DNA of 5,449 nucleotides from positions 1-5,449 of the forward strand of contig JAOZSZ010000109.1 in assembly GCA_029939385.1 (NCBI GenBank), read 5' to 3'. Below the pieces are notes generated by a model. The model saw only the letters and a list, made by a program, of their open reading frames with translations. It ran no database searches and had not been told where the DNA came from. This stretch comes from Pontiella sp. GTDB taxonomy: Bacteria > Verrucomicrobiota > Kiritimatiellia > Kiritimatiellales > Pontiellaceae. This document shows, in pieces, positions 1 through 5,449 of the stretch. How positions within the stretch are numbered: position 1 is the stretch's first letter; every line of letters starts with the position of its first letter. Both the position numbers and the translations under genes were made by a program.

Positions 1-2
1 AG

Positions 3-182
3 TGTGTATTCGTTTCTGAAGCCTTTTTCCCCTTTGCCGATAGCATCGAAGCCGCTGGTGAAATGGGGGCAAAATTTATTGTCCAGCCCGGGGGCTCCAT
101 CCGCGACGACGAAGTGATCGCTGCCTGCAATAAAGCCGGCATCGCCATGGCGTTGACCGGAATGCGCCACTTCAAACACTAG
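3..182 (+). CDS. purH: PurH C-terminal end (AICAR transformylase / IMP cyclohydrolase), 5' truncated by the window
   Basis: This is the last 59 codons of bifunctional PurH, which formylates AICAR to FAICAR with 10-formyl-THF and then closes the ring to give IMP, the end of de novo purine synthesis in the cytoplasm. Only the C-terminus of the transformylase domain is present. The reading frame starting at base 3 gives [14 protein letters not shown], then [20 protein letters not shown], then the terminal TGMRHFKH and a TAG stop. The [14 protein letters not shown] and TGMRHF blocks are hallmarks of this family, and the protein ends where PurH proteins usually end, so the 3' end looks intact. The start and the cyclohydrolase domain lie upstream of the window. 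A REP-like element and a strong terminator follow directly, so purH is the last gene of its transcript. Confidence 0.95.
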   Translation, partial: CVFVSEAFFPFADSIEAAGEMGAKFIVQPGGSIRDDEVIAACNKAGIAMALTGMRHFKH

Positions 183-185
183 AAT

Positions 186-301
186 GTAGACGTGGCATCT
201 TGCCGCGTTTAGGAAGAACGCAGAACGTTGATGGTTTCCTTCTCGCATTGAACGAGTCAACACGCATCGTTCATCCCCACGGAGCAAGATGCTCTGTCTA
301 C
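186..301. repeat. Paired REP-like palindromes in inverted orientation (BIME-like element)
   Basis: Two 23-base units face each other, at 186-208 on the + strand and 279-301 on the - strand. Each reads GTAGAC, three variable bases, GCATCTTGC, two variable bases, CGT. They agree at 18 of 23 positions. Each unit folds on itself around a TCT loop (left arm 187-197 with 201-211, 11 pairs including two G-T). Two of the differing positions change as a pair and keep the hairpin. The left and right units can also pair with each other into one long stem. A GTAG tetranucleotide at the foot of an imperfect hairpin is the known signature of REP sequences mobilised by REP-associated tyrosine transposases (RAYTs), and inverted REP pairs are called BIMEs. 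No RAYT gene is in the window. The assignment rests on structure; genome-wide copy number cannot be seen here. Confidence 0.65.
249..273. repeat. Small inverted repeat inside the REP-pair spacer
   Basis: TGAACGA at 249-255 is the exact reverse complement of TCGTTCA at 267-273, with an 11-base loop. It lies in the 70-base spacer between the two REP-like units and could form a third hairpin at the tip of the larger fold. A 7-base match at this spacing could also be chance. Confidence 0.35.
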
Positions 302-304
302 ACC

Positions 305-337
305 AAAGCCCGCTCACCGAGCGGGCTTTTTCTTTTT
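305..337 (+). terminator. Rho-independent terminator after purH
   Basis: A perfect GC-rich stem (AAAGCCCGCTC at 305-315 pairing with GAGCGGGCTTT at 319-329) has a three-base ACC loop and runs into a T-rich tract, interrupted by one C, to 337. The core nine pairs are all perfect and mostly G-C. This is a textbook intrinsic terminator on the + strand. It begins three bases after the right-hand REP-like unit and ends the purH transcript, separating it from the helicase gene. The A's at the 5' side of the stem are too few to suggest strong bidirectional use. Confidence 0.92.
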
Positions 338-347
338 CATTAACAGA

Positions 348-375
348 TTGCATCTGCGGGGGATGCGCGTATATA
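348..375 (+). promoter_or_regulatory. Candidate sigma-70-type promoter for the helicase gene
   Basis: TTGCAT at 348-353 and TATATA at 370-375 are separated by 16 bases, just downstream of the purH terminator. The match is partial (TTG of the -35 box, TATA of the -10 box). If used, it would give a 5' leader of about 100 bases before the ATG at 487. An alternative AT-rich -10-like stretch, TATAAA, lies at 413-418 without a convincing -35 box. Confidence 0.3.
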
Positions 376-393
376 TGCCCCTTCATTTTTACG

Positions 394-413
394 AAACCAA
401 AAAGATTTGGTTT
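394..413. promoter_or_regulatory. Perfect 8-bp inverted repeat in the helicase leader
   Basis: AAACCAAA (394-401) and TTTGGTTT (406-413) are exact reverse complements around an AAGA loop. The stem is AT-rich and is followed by ATAAATT rather than a T run, so it is not a typical terminator. It sits 73 bases before the start codon. It could be a leader RNA hairpin or a binding site for a regulatory protein. DeaD/CsdA helicases in other bacteria are often controlled through long, structured leaders, but nothing here proves that. Confidence 0.4.
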
Positions 414-486
414 ATAAATTTAGGGTCAAACTCTTGCGATGGGCGCGGGATTAGAGCCCTGTCACAGCTAAAAAGAGAGACCCGTT

Positions 487-2193
487 ATGAAATTTGACGA
501 ATTGGGACTTAGTCCCGACACCCTAAAATCGGTTCAGGCCCTTGGTTTTGAAACCGCCACTCCAATTCAAGAAAAATCTATTCCGGTTTTGCTGAAAGGC
601 GATCGCGACTTTATTGGCTTAGCTTCCACCGGAACCGGAAAGACGGCCGCGTTTGGTTTGCCCTTGCTCGAACGCATCGACCCCGCCGTTGCCTTCCCGC
701 AGGGAATTATTCTTTGTCCGACGCGCGAGCTCTGCCTGCAGATTACCGATGATTTGAAAAAGTATTCCAAACATCGGCCTAACCTGAAAGTGGTGGCGGT
801 CTATGGAGGTTCACCCATCGTTACCCAAATCCGTGATCTAAAGCGCGGGGCGCAAATTATTGTTGCCACGCCAGGCCGTCTGATGGATCTCATCGACCGG
901 CGGGCGGTGAAGCCGGATCAGGTTTCTATGGTCGTACTCGACGAAGCGGATGAAATGCTCAACATGGGCTTCAAAGAAGAGCTCGATAAGATTCTTGGGA
1001 AAATGCCGAAAGAGCGCGTGACGTGGCTCTTTTCTGCCACCATGGCGAAGGGCGTCGCACGCATTGCACAGAACTATCAGACCGATCCCGTCGAGGTTTC
1101 CGTGGGCGGGCGCAATGAATCGGCCGCGAATATTGAACACCTCTGCTTCATGGTGCACGAAAAGGATCGCTATCAGGCGCTCAAACGCATCCTTGATTTC
1201 CTTCCCGAAATTTATGGTCTTGTTTTCTGTCGTACCCGTGCCGAAACGCAGCAGGTAGCGGAAAAACTAATGCAAAATGGCTATCAAGCCGAAGCCTTGC
1301 ACGGGGATCTTTCGCAAGCACAGCGTGATGGCGTTATGCGTAAATTCCGCCAGAAGACTATCACTATTTTGGTGGCGACTGATGTGGCCGCCCGCGGCCT
1401 CGACGTTGATGACATCACACACGTCATTCACTATAAGCTTTCTGATGAGACGGCGGCGTATACGCACCGGAGTGGTCGTACGGCCCGCGCGGGAAAATCG
1501 GGAGTATCGATTGCGCTGATTAATATGCATGAGCGGCGGCGCATTCAGGATTTAGAACGTCGAAACAACATTAAAATCAGGCTCGAAAAAGTTCCAGATG
1601 GAAAGGCGATTTGTGAGAATCAGTTAATCGCCTTGCTCAATAAAGTGATCGACGCCCCGATTAAAGAGGATGAAATTAGGGACTACCTTCCGCCGGCGTA
1701 CGAAGCCCTTTGTCATCTCGATAAGAAGGAGATTATTAAGCGCTTTGTTTCGGTTGAATTTAATCACTTCCTCGAATACTACCGCGATGCGGGCGATCTT
1801 AATGTGAAGCCACGCGCGAATGATTCGCGACCCAGGAATTCAGGGCCACGTTCCGATAATAACCGCCGCGAAAGAGAGCAAAATTCTGATTCTAAGCGCT
1901 TTGCCATTAACATGGGCCGCTCCAATAAAATTAATGCCGGCGCGATTGTTCGGATCATTTGTGAAAACTGTGGCATTCCGTCGAGTCAGGTTGGAGAAAT
2001 TTCACTCGGTCACGATCAGTCCTTTTTTGATGTCAAGAAGGCGTCGGCCGATGCCGTGCGTGAAGGCATGAATAATGTGAAGCTCGATGGCCGGAAGGTT
2101 ACCATTCGTGCCGCGACTCCACAGGGAGGTGGGCAGGGCGGGGCTCGTCAACGCTCCGGTCGCCAAGGGCGTCCCGGCGGTCGTCGCCGTTAA
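487..2193 (+). CDS. deaD: DEAD-box ATP-dependent RNA helicase, DeaD/CsdA type
   Basis: This 568-residue cytoplasmic enzyme uses ATP to unwind short RNA duplexes; DeaD/CsdA proteins act in ribosome assembly, mRNA decay and cold adaptation. Domains in order: Q motif (F3, TPIQ 25-28); RecA-like domain 1 with motif I ASTGTGKT (46-53), PTREL (78-82), TPGR (128-131), DEAD (152-155) and SAT (183-185); RecA-like domain 2 with VFCRTRAET (246-254), ATDVAARGLD (297-306) and HRSGRTARAG (327-336); a charged linker (about 440-470); a DbpA/CsdA-type RRM-like RNA-binding domain (about 470-545, starting RFAINMGR); and a Gly/Arg-rich tail (547-568). All catalytic motifs are intact. Motif I has Ser where Gln is more common. 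The ATG at 487 gives the expected N-terminus and has a weak purine-rich GAGAGA six bases upstream. The stop overlaps the stop of the convergent gene by four bases. The family is certain; DeaD rather than another subgroup rests on the C-terminal domain. Confidence 0.95.
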   Translation: MKFDELGLSPDTLKSVQALGFETATPIQEKSIPVLLKGDRDFIGLASTGTGKTAAFGLPLLERIDPAVAFPQGIILCPTRELCLQITDDLKKYSKHRPNLKVVAVYGGSPIVTQIRDLKRGAQIIVATPGRLMDLIDRRAVKPDQVSMVVLDEADEMLNMGFKEELDKILGKMPKERVTWLFSATMAKGVARIAQNYQTDPVEVSVGGRNESAANIEHLCFMVHEKDRYQALKRILDFLPEIYGLVFCRTRAETQQVAEKLMQNGYQAEALHGDLSQAQRDGVMRKFRQKTITILVATDVAARGLDVDDITHVIHYKLSDETAAYTHRSGRTARAGKSGVSIALINMHERRRIQDLERRNNIKIRLEKVPDGKAICENQLIALLNKVIDAPIKEDEIRDYLPPAYEALCHLDKKEIIKRFVSVEFNHFLEYYRDAGDLNVKPRANDSRPRNSGPRSDNNRREREQNSDSKRFAINMGRSNKINAGAIVRIICENCGIPSSQVGEISLGHDQSFFDVKKASADAVREGMNNVKLDGRKVTIRAATPQGGGQGGARQRSGRQGRPGGRRR

Positions 2194-3119
2194 AGAAGCG
2201 CGGGGCTCTGGTTCTTTTTCTGGCGCATGGCGTCGATCTGAATTTCCAGTTCGGGCGTTAGCCAGATATTTTGTGTAATCTCGAAGCGATCGTGGTCAGC
2301 AAACATTTTTTCGACAAGGATCCGCTCTTTGGTGAGATGGGTTTTGAGTAAGAGAACATAGTTTGCGCTTACTCCAGAAACAAACAGATCGGGATTTGCA
2401 ATGCCTTGGGATTTTAACACGATCTCTAGCTCAGCCTTGAAGGCTTCGGAATCATTCCCTTTTCCTTTAAAGATAAAGATGCAAGGGCGGCTGGAGGGCA
2501 TATTGAGATATTTATCAATGTCGGCGGGTTCTTTCCCGGTTAGGTCCTTATAGATTTCATAAAAGGCAACGCAGGATCCTTCGGCTAGATTTTTATCTAA
2601 AATCTGGACGACTTTTCCCTGATGGTCTTCCAGCGACTCGATGATGCGATCGTAAAGCCCTTGCTCACGATTATCGGCGGCTACTTTGACCAATAATTCG
2701 ATGGTCTCGTCGGACTTATTTTTAATTTGGGTCAGGCCATGATAAACCGCGCTATAGCGGACATCCGCCGATTCGTCCCGCGCCAGTTTCATTAAGAGGG
2801 CAATGGCCTCGGGATTTGGATTCTCTTTTCCTGCAACGAGATGTTGCCCGATCAATCGCGCCGAAACACTACGTACGGGAGTGGCCGTATCTTCGGAACA
2901 GGCCTTGAATCCGGGAAGGAATCGTTCGTCAACCTCTCCCTTTAGTTTCCCTTGGGTAATCATCGCCAGCGAGTGAAGTCGCATTCCCGACTGGCCGATC
3001 ACCAGCATTTCCTGAATCGAAATCGTTTTGGGTGCGGCTGGCGCGTTGGTGGGGATGGGGGCTTGGGCCAACGCAATGGATGCGGCGGCGAGCGATAAGC
3101 AAAGAGTTGTTTTGATCAT
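2190..3119 (-). CDS. Exported HEAT-like repeat protein of unknown function
   Basis: A 309-residue protein that I do not recognise as a named family. The N-terminus is a Sec signal peptide: MIKTT, a hydrophobic core over residues 6-18, and an AQA cleavage site at 18-20 followed by a Pro/Ala-rich stretch (21-31). There is no lipobox, so it is probably periplasmic or secreted. Residues about 62-205 are paired helices of HEAT/ARM style, for example DESADVRYSAVYHGL at 115-129, which has the D..VR..A pattern. Residues about 210-300 form a mixed alpha/beta C-terminal region (RPCIFIFKGKG at 211-221). No catalytic motif is evident. The start at 3119 is preferred over an in-frame ATG 60 bases upstream: AGGAGA lies eight bases ahead, the signal peptide begins exactly there, and a promoter covers the upstream candidate. 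HEAT repeats usually bind proteins, so a scaffolding role is plausible but inferred. It is convergent with the helicase and divergent from purL, so it is probably transcribed alone. Confidence 0.8.
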   Translation of the reverse strand: MIKTTLCLSLAAASIALAQAPIPTNAPAAPKTISIQEMLVIGQSGMRLHSLAMITQGKLKGEVDERFLPGFKACSEDTATPVRSVSARLIGQHLVAGKENPNPEAIALLMKLARDESADVRYSAVYHGLTQIKNKSDETIELLVKVAADNREQGLYDRIIESLEDHQGKVVQILDKNLAEGSCVAFYEIYKDLTGKEPADIDKYLNMPSSRPCIFIFKGKGNDSEAFKAELEIVLKSQGIANPDLFVSGVSANYVLLLKTHLTKERILVEKMFADHDRFEITQNIWLTPELEIQIDAMRQKKNQSPALL

Positions 3120-3126
3120 TAGAGGT

Positions 3127-3132
3127 TCTCCT
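3127..3132 (-). promoter_or_regulatory. Ribosome binding site of the HEAT-like gene (decides the start)
   Basis: On the minus strand AGGAGA (TCTCCT on +) lies eight bases upstream of the ATG at 3119. It is the strongest Shine-Dalgarno match among the window's genes. The upstream in-frame ATG at 3179 has no comparable site, so this fixes the start that begins with the signal peptide. Confidence 0.75.
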
Positions 3133-3150
3133 GAATCTTCAAGTGAGACC

Positions 3151-3179
3151 AAGATAGGAAACGATTCATTCAAAAACAA
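3151..3179 (-). promoter_or_regulatory. Candidate sigma-70-type promoter for the HEAT-like gene
   Basis: On the minus strand TTGTTT (3174-3179) and TATCTT (3151-3156) are 17 bases apart, the optimal spacing. The match is three of six at -35 and four of six at -10. Transcription would begin near 3144, giving a leader of about 25 bases with the AGGAGA site. This agrees with translation from 3119 and not from the upstream ATG at 3179, which would overlap the -35 box. Confidence 0.45.
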
Positions 3180-3306
3180 GAAGCATTGAGTAAAAGCACA
3201 TTCCTCGGGTTTTTCATTTCCCCATTTTTATTTGTGCCTTTTCTCTCTTTTATGGCTATTCTCCCCCCCATCTTTTTTGACGTATTGAATCCAACGGGAA
3301 TGATCC
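3180..3306. other. Divergent intergenic stretch upstream of purL, pyrimidine-rich on +
   Basis: This holds no gene that I can support. From about 3201 to 3278 the + strand is strongly pyrimidine-rich, including seven C's (3263-3269) and six T's (3273-3278). It must carry the purL promoter unless purL is read from elsewhere, but no pair of boxes with good spacing is clear. TTGACG at 3277-3282 is a good -35 match, but a properly spaced -10 box would fall at or inside the start of purL. No purine riboswitch or obvious PurR-type palindrome was seen by eye. Confidence 0.5.
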
Positions 3307-5449
3307 ATGATCTATAGAATTGAAATCGGTTTAAAGGACGGTGTGCCGGATGCACGCGGACGCGGAGTGATCCATCGGGCGGCAGGAGCCTTGAAAATGG
3401 AACTTGCTGAGTGTCGCACGCGCGATATCTATAAAGTAGATGCCAGCATAGATGAAAATCTAGCCACTCAAGTGCAGAAAACCTTCACCGATCCCGTGGT
3501 CGGCGAATCCGCCATGGGCCGCCTTGCGGCACCGGTCGCATTTGATTGGTTGCTGGAGATCGGCTTCAAGCCCGGGGTCACTGATAATGTGGGCCGCACC
3601 GCCCGCGGAGCGTTGAAGGATATTGTCGGGCGCGAGCTCGAATGGGAAGAGCAGGTCTACACCTGCATTCAGTATTTTCTTTCCGGTCCTCTTTCCCGCG
3701 AAGAGGCTGAACATCTCGGTAAGGATCTTCTGGCCAATACGCTCATTCAGACCATCACCGTTTTCTCGAAAGAAGAATGGATGACGGCCGAGCCCGACAT
3801 GAGCGCACCAATCTTCGACGATCATCCCGAAATTAAAGTGAATACCGTCGAGCTTCCTGATGATGATGCCGCACTCATAAAGATTTCTTCCGAGGGGATT
3901 CTTTCGCTTTCGCTCGAAGAGATGCGCACCATCCGATCCCATTATTTACGCGACAACGTAAAAGCGCACCGTACCGAACTGGGGCTTCCAGAATGGCCAA
4001 CCGATATCGAACTCGAATGCATCGCCCAAACCTGGAGCGAGCATTGCTCTCATAAAATTTTTGCTGGCACGATTAACTATAAGGACGAGGAGACCGGCGA
4101 AGAAGAGGTGATTCATTCGCTCTACAAATCCTACGTCAAAGCCTCCACCAACAAAATTGCAGAGTCGATCGACTGGCTGGTTTCGGTCTTCACCGATAAC
4201 GCCGGAATTGTAAAATTTAATGAAGACATTCACCTCGTCTACAAGGTCGAAACACACAACTCGCCTTCCGCACTCGATCCCTACGGCGGGGCAATGACCG
4301 GCATCGTCGGCGTTAACCGCGATCCGCTTGGAACAGGTATGGGCGCGGCGCTGGTTTCCAATGTTTGGGGCTATTGCCTCGGCTCGCCTTTCTACGACAA
4401 GGAAATTCCTGAAGGCCTGATGCATCCCCGTCGGATTCGCGACGGCGTTCATGAGGGCGTGATTGATGGCGGCAACCAGTCCGGCATTCCATATAGTCGG
4501 GGCTTCGAATGCTTCGACGAACGCTACCTCGGTAAGCCGCTCGTCTATTGTGGAACCATGGGCACCATTCCGGTGGAAGTCACCGGCGGTCCGTCCGAAC
4601 GTAAAGAGATCGAAGTGGGCGACTGGACCGTCATGTGCGGCGGCCGTATCGGCAAGGACGGCATCCACGGCGCCACCTTCTCTTCCGAAGAATTGCGCGC
4701 TGAATCGCCCGCGCAAGCGGTGCAAATTGGCGACCCGCTCACTCAGCGCAAGCTCTACGAATTTATCCTCGAAGCCCGCGACCTCGGCCTCTTCCGTTGC
4801 ATCACCGATAACGGAGCCGGCGGCATCTCCTGCTCGTTCGGGGAGATGGGAAAATATTCGGGCGGTTGCGAGTGCGAACTCGCCGGTGCGCCGTTGAAAT
4901 ACGAAGGGCTACAGCCTTGGGAGGTTTTAGTTTCTGAAGCACAGGAGCGTATGACCCTCGCCGTTCAGCCTGAATGCCGTGAGCAGTTTGAAGCACTCGC
5001 CAAACAACGCGATGTCGATGCCGCCTTTATGGGGAACTATAACGACTCCGGCTATTTCACGATCAAGCAGGATGGCAAGATTATCGCCAGCCTCGATATG
5101 GATTTCCTTTATGAGAAAGGCTGCCCAACCCTCGTTATGCCCGGAATCTGGAAAAAGCCAACGATCCTCGCACCAGTCGTCACACCGAAATCCGACTATT
5201 CCGAGACCCTCGTTGGTTTGATGGGAGACCTCAATCTCTGTTCGCGGGAATATAAGAGCCGCATCTATGATGGCGAAGTCAAAGGCCTCAGTGTCATCAA
5301 AAACTATGTTGGCGTGAATTCCAATGTTCCGTCCGATGCCACCGTCATGCGCGTGGAATACGACAACGACCGCGGCGCAATCTTGGCCGAAGGGATCAAC
5401 CCGTGGTATTCCGATATCGATACCTACGACATGACCACCTCGGTGATCG
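3307..5449 (+). CDS. purL: Large PurL, FGAM synthase with PurS-like N-terminal region, 3' truncated by the window
   Basis: Phosphoribosylformylglycinamidine synthase converts FGAR, glutamine and ATP to FGAM, the fourth step of purine synthesis, in the cytoplasm. The frame is open for 714 codons to the window edge. Residues 1-165 hold two PurS-like segments (YRIEIGLKDGV at 3-13 to FTDPVVGES at 60-68; then about 100-155 with DLLANTLIQ at 140-148). Next come the linker and first AIR-synthase-like half: WSEHCSHK (243-250), KVETHNSPSALDPYGGA (313-329), DGGNQSGIP (387-395), GGRIGKDGIHGATFSS (445-460), TDNGAGG (500-506), SEAQERM (543-549). The second half begins with NVPSDA (673-678) and NPWYSDIDTY near the edge. 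Motifs are intact. The ATG at 3307 has a weak GGGA eight bases upstream; the ATG at 3300 is out of frame and soon stops. Whether a PurQ glutaminase domain is fused at the C-terminus or encoded separately cannot be seen. Proteins of this type in other bacteria are about 950-1000 residues without it. Confidence 0.94.
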   Translation, partial: MIYRIEIGLKDGVPDARGRGVIHRAAGALKMELAECRTRDIYKVDASIDENLATQVQKTFTDPVVGESAMGRLAAPVAFDWLLEIGFKPGVTDNVGRTARGALKDIVGRELEWEEQVYTCIQYFLSGPLSREEAEHLGKDLLANTLIQTITVFSKEEWMTAEPDMSAPIFDDHPEIKVNTVELPDDDAALIKISSEGILSLSLEEMRTIRSHYLRDNVKAHRTELGLPEWPTDIELECIAQTWSEHCSHKIFAGTINYKDEETGEEEVIHSLYKSYVKASTNKIAESIDWLVSVFTDNAGIVKFNEDIHLVYKVETHNSPSALDPYGGAMTGIVGVNRDPLGTGMGAALVSNVWGYCLGSPFYDKEIPEGLMHPRRIRDGVHEGVIDGGNQSGIPYSRGFECFDERYLGKPLVYCGTMGTIPVEVTGGPSERKEIEVGDWTVMCGGRIGKDGIHGATFSSEELRAESPAQAVQIGDPLTQRKLYEFILEARDLGLFRCITDNGAGGISCSFGEMGKYSGGCECELAGAPLKYEGLQPWEVLVSEAQERMTLAVQPECREQFEALAKQRDVDAAFMGNYNDSGYFTIKQDGKIIASLDMDFLYEKGCPTLVMPGIWKKPTILAPVVTPKSDYSETLVGLMGDLNLCSREYKSRIYDGEVKGLSVIKNYVGVNSNVPSDATVMRVEYDNDRGAILAEGINPWYSDIDTYDMTTSVI

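Noticed and set aside
186..301. CRISPR array or insertion-sequence ends
   Set aside because: There are only two units, in inverted rather than direct orientation, with no regular spacers. The enclosed 70 bases cannot encode a transposase and show no target duplication.
183..486. Riboswitch or tRNA/small RNA gene between purH and the helicase
   Set aside because: The structure is explained by the REP-like pair, the terminator and one small inverted repeat. No tRNA fold or purine-riboswitch core was recognised.
3120..3179. Longer start (ATG at 3179) for the HEAT-like gene, adding 20 residues
   Set aside because: The added residues precede a complete signal peptide, have no good ribosome binding site, and overlap the candidate -35/-10 boxes. 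AGGAGA is correctly placed for the ATG at 3119.
3170..3355. 61-residue minus-strand frame overlapping the purL start
   Set aside because: No recognisable domain and no ribosome binding site; it runs from the coding strand of purL into the promoter region of the HEAT-like gene.
3460..3942. 160-residue minus-strand frame opposite the purL N-terminal region
   Set aside because: Antisense shadow of the PurS-like region of purL, with no signal, motif or ribosome binding site.
3946..4725. 259-residue minus-strand frame opposite purL
   Set aside because: It lies wholly antisense to well-conserved PurL motifs, and its composition reflects codon bias of the sense gene. No family features.
4463..4897. 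144-residue plus-strand frame inside purL
   Set aside because: Ser/Ala/Arg-rich low-complexity product in an alternative frame of purL; the PurL frame carries the conserved motifs throughout.

Overview
This 5.4 kb window looks like chromosomal DNA of a bacterium with moderate GC content. It carries housekeeping purine genes around two non-purine genes. The layout is: the 3' end of purH (+, 3-182); a paired REP-like inverted repeat and a strong intrinsic terminator (186-337); a roughly 150-base leader; a complete DEAD-box RNA helicase of the DeaD/CsdA type (+, 487-2193); a convergent gene for an exported HEAT-like protein of unknown function (-, 2190-3119); a divergent intergenic stretch (3120-3306); and the first 714 codons of a large PurL, FGAM synthase (+, 3307 to the window edge).

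The organism cannot be fixed from the sequence. The large PurL with a fused PurS-like N-terminal region, GTAG-type REP hairpins and an orphan secreted HEAT-like protein would fit the Planctomycetes-Verrucomicrobia-Kiritimatiellota-Lentisphaerae group. That is an impression from family resemblance, not a demonstrated placement.

PurH performs the last two steps of IMP synthesis (AICAR to FAICAR to IMP). PurL performs the fourth step (FGAR to FGAM). The two genes are about 3.1 kb apart, with a terminator after purH and an opposite-strand gene between them, so they are not one transcript. The helicase probably acts in ribosome assembly, mRNA decay or cold adaptation and has its own leader. The HEAT-like gene has its own promoter and ribosome binding site, and its stop codon overlaps that of the helicase.

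The most interesting non-coding structure is the 186-301 element. It has two oppositely oriented 23-base units that share GTAGAC and GCATCTTGC blocks. Their differing bases largely preserve each hairpin. This is the architecture of a bacterial interspersed mosaic element made of REP sequences. No CRISPR array, tRNA, rRNA, transposase or prophage gene is visible, and I found no clear evidence of a wholly new system.
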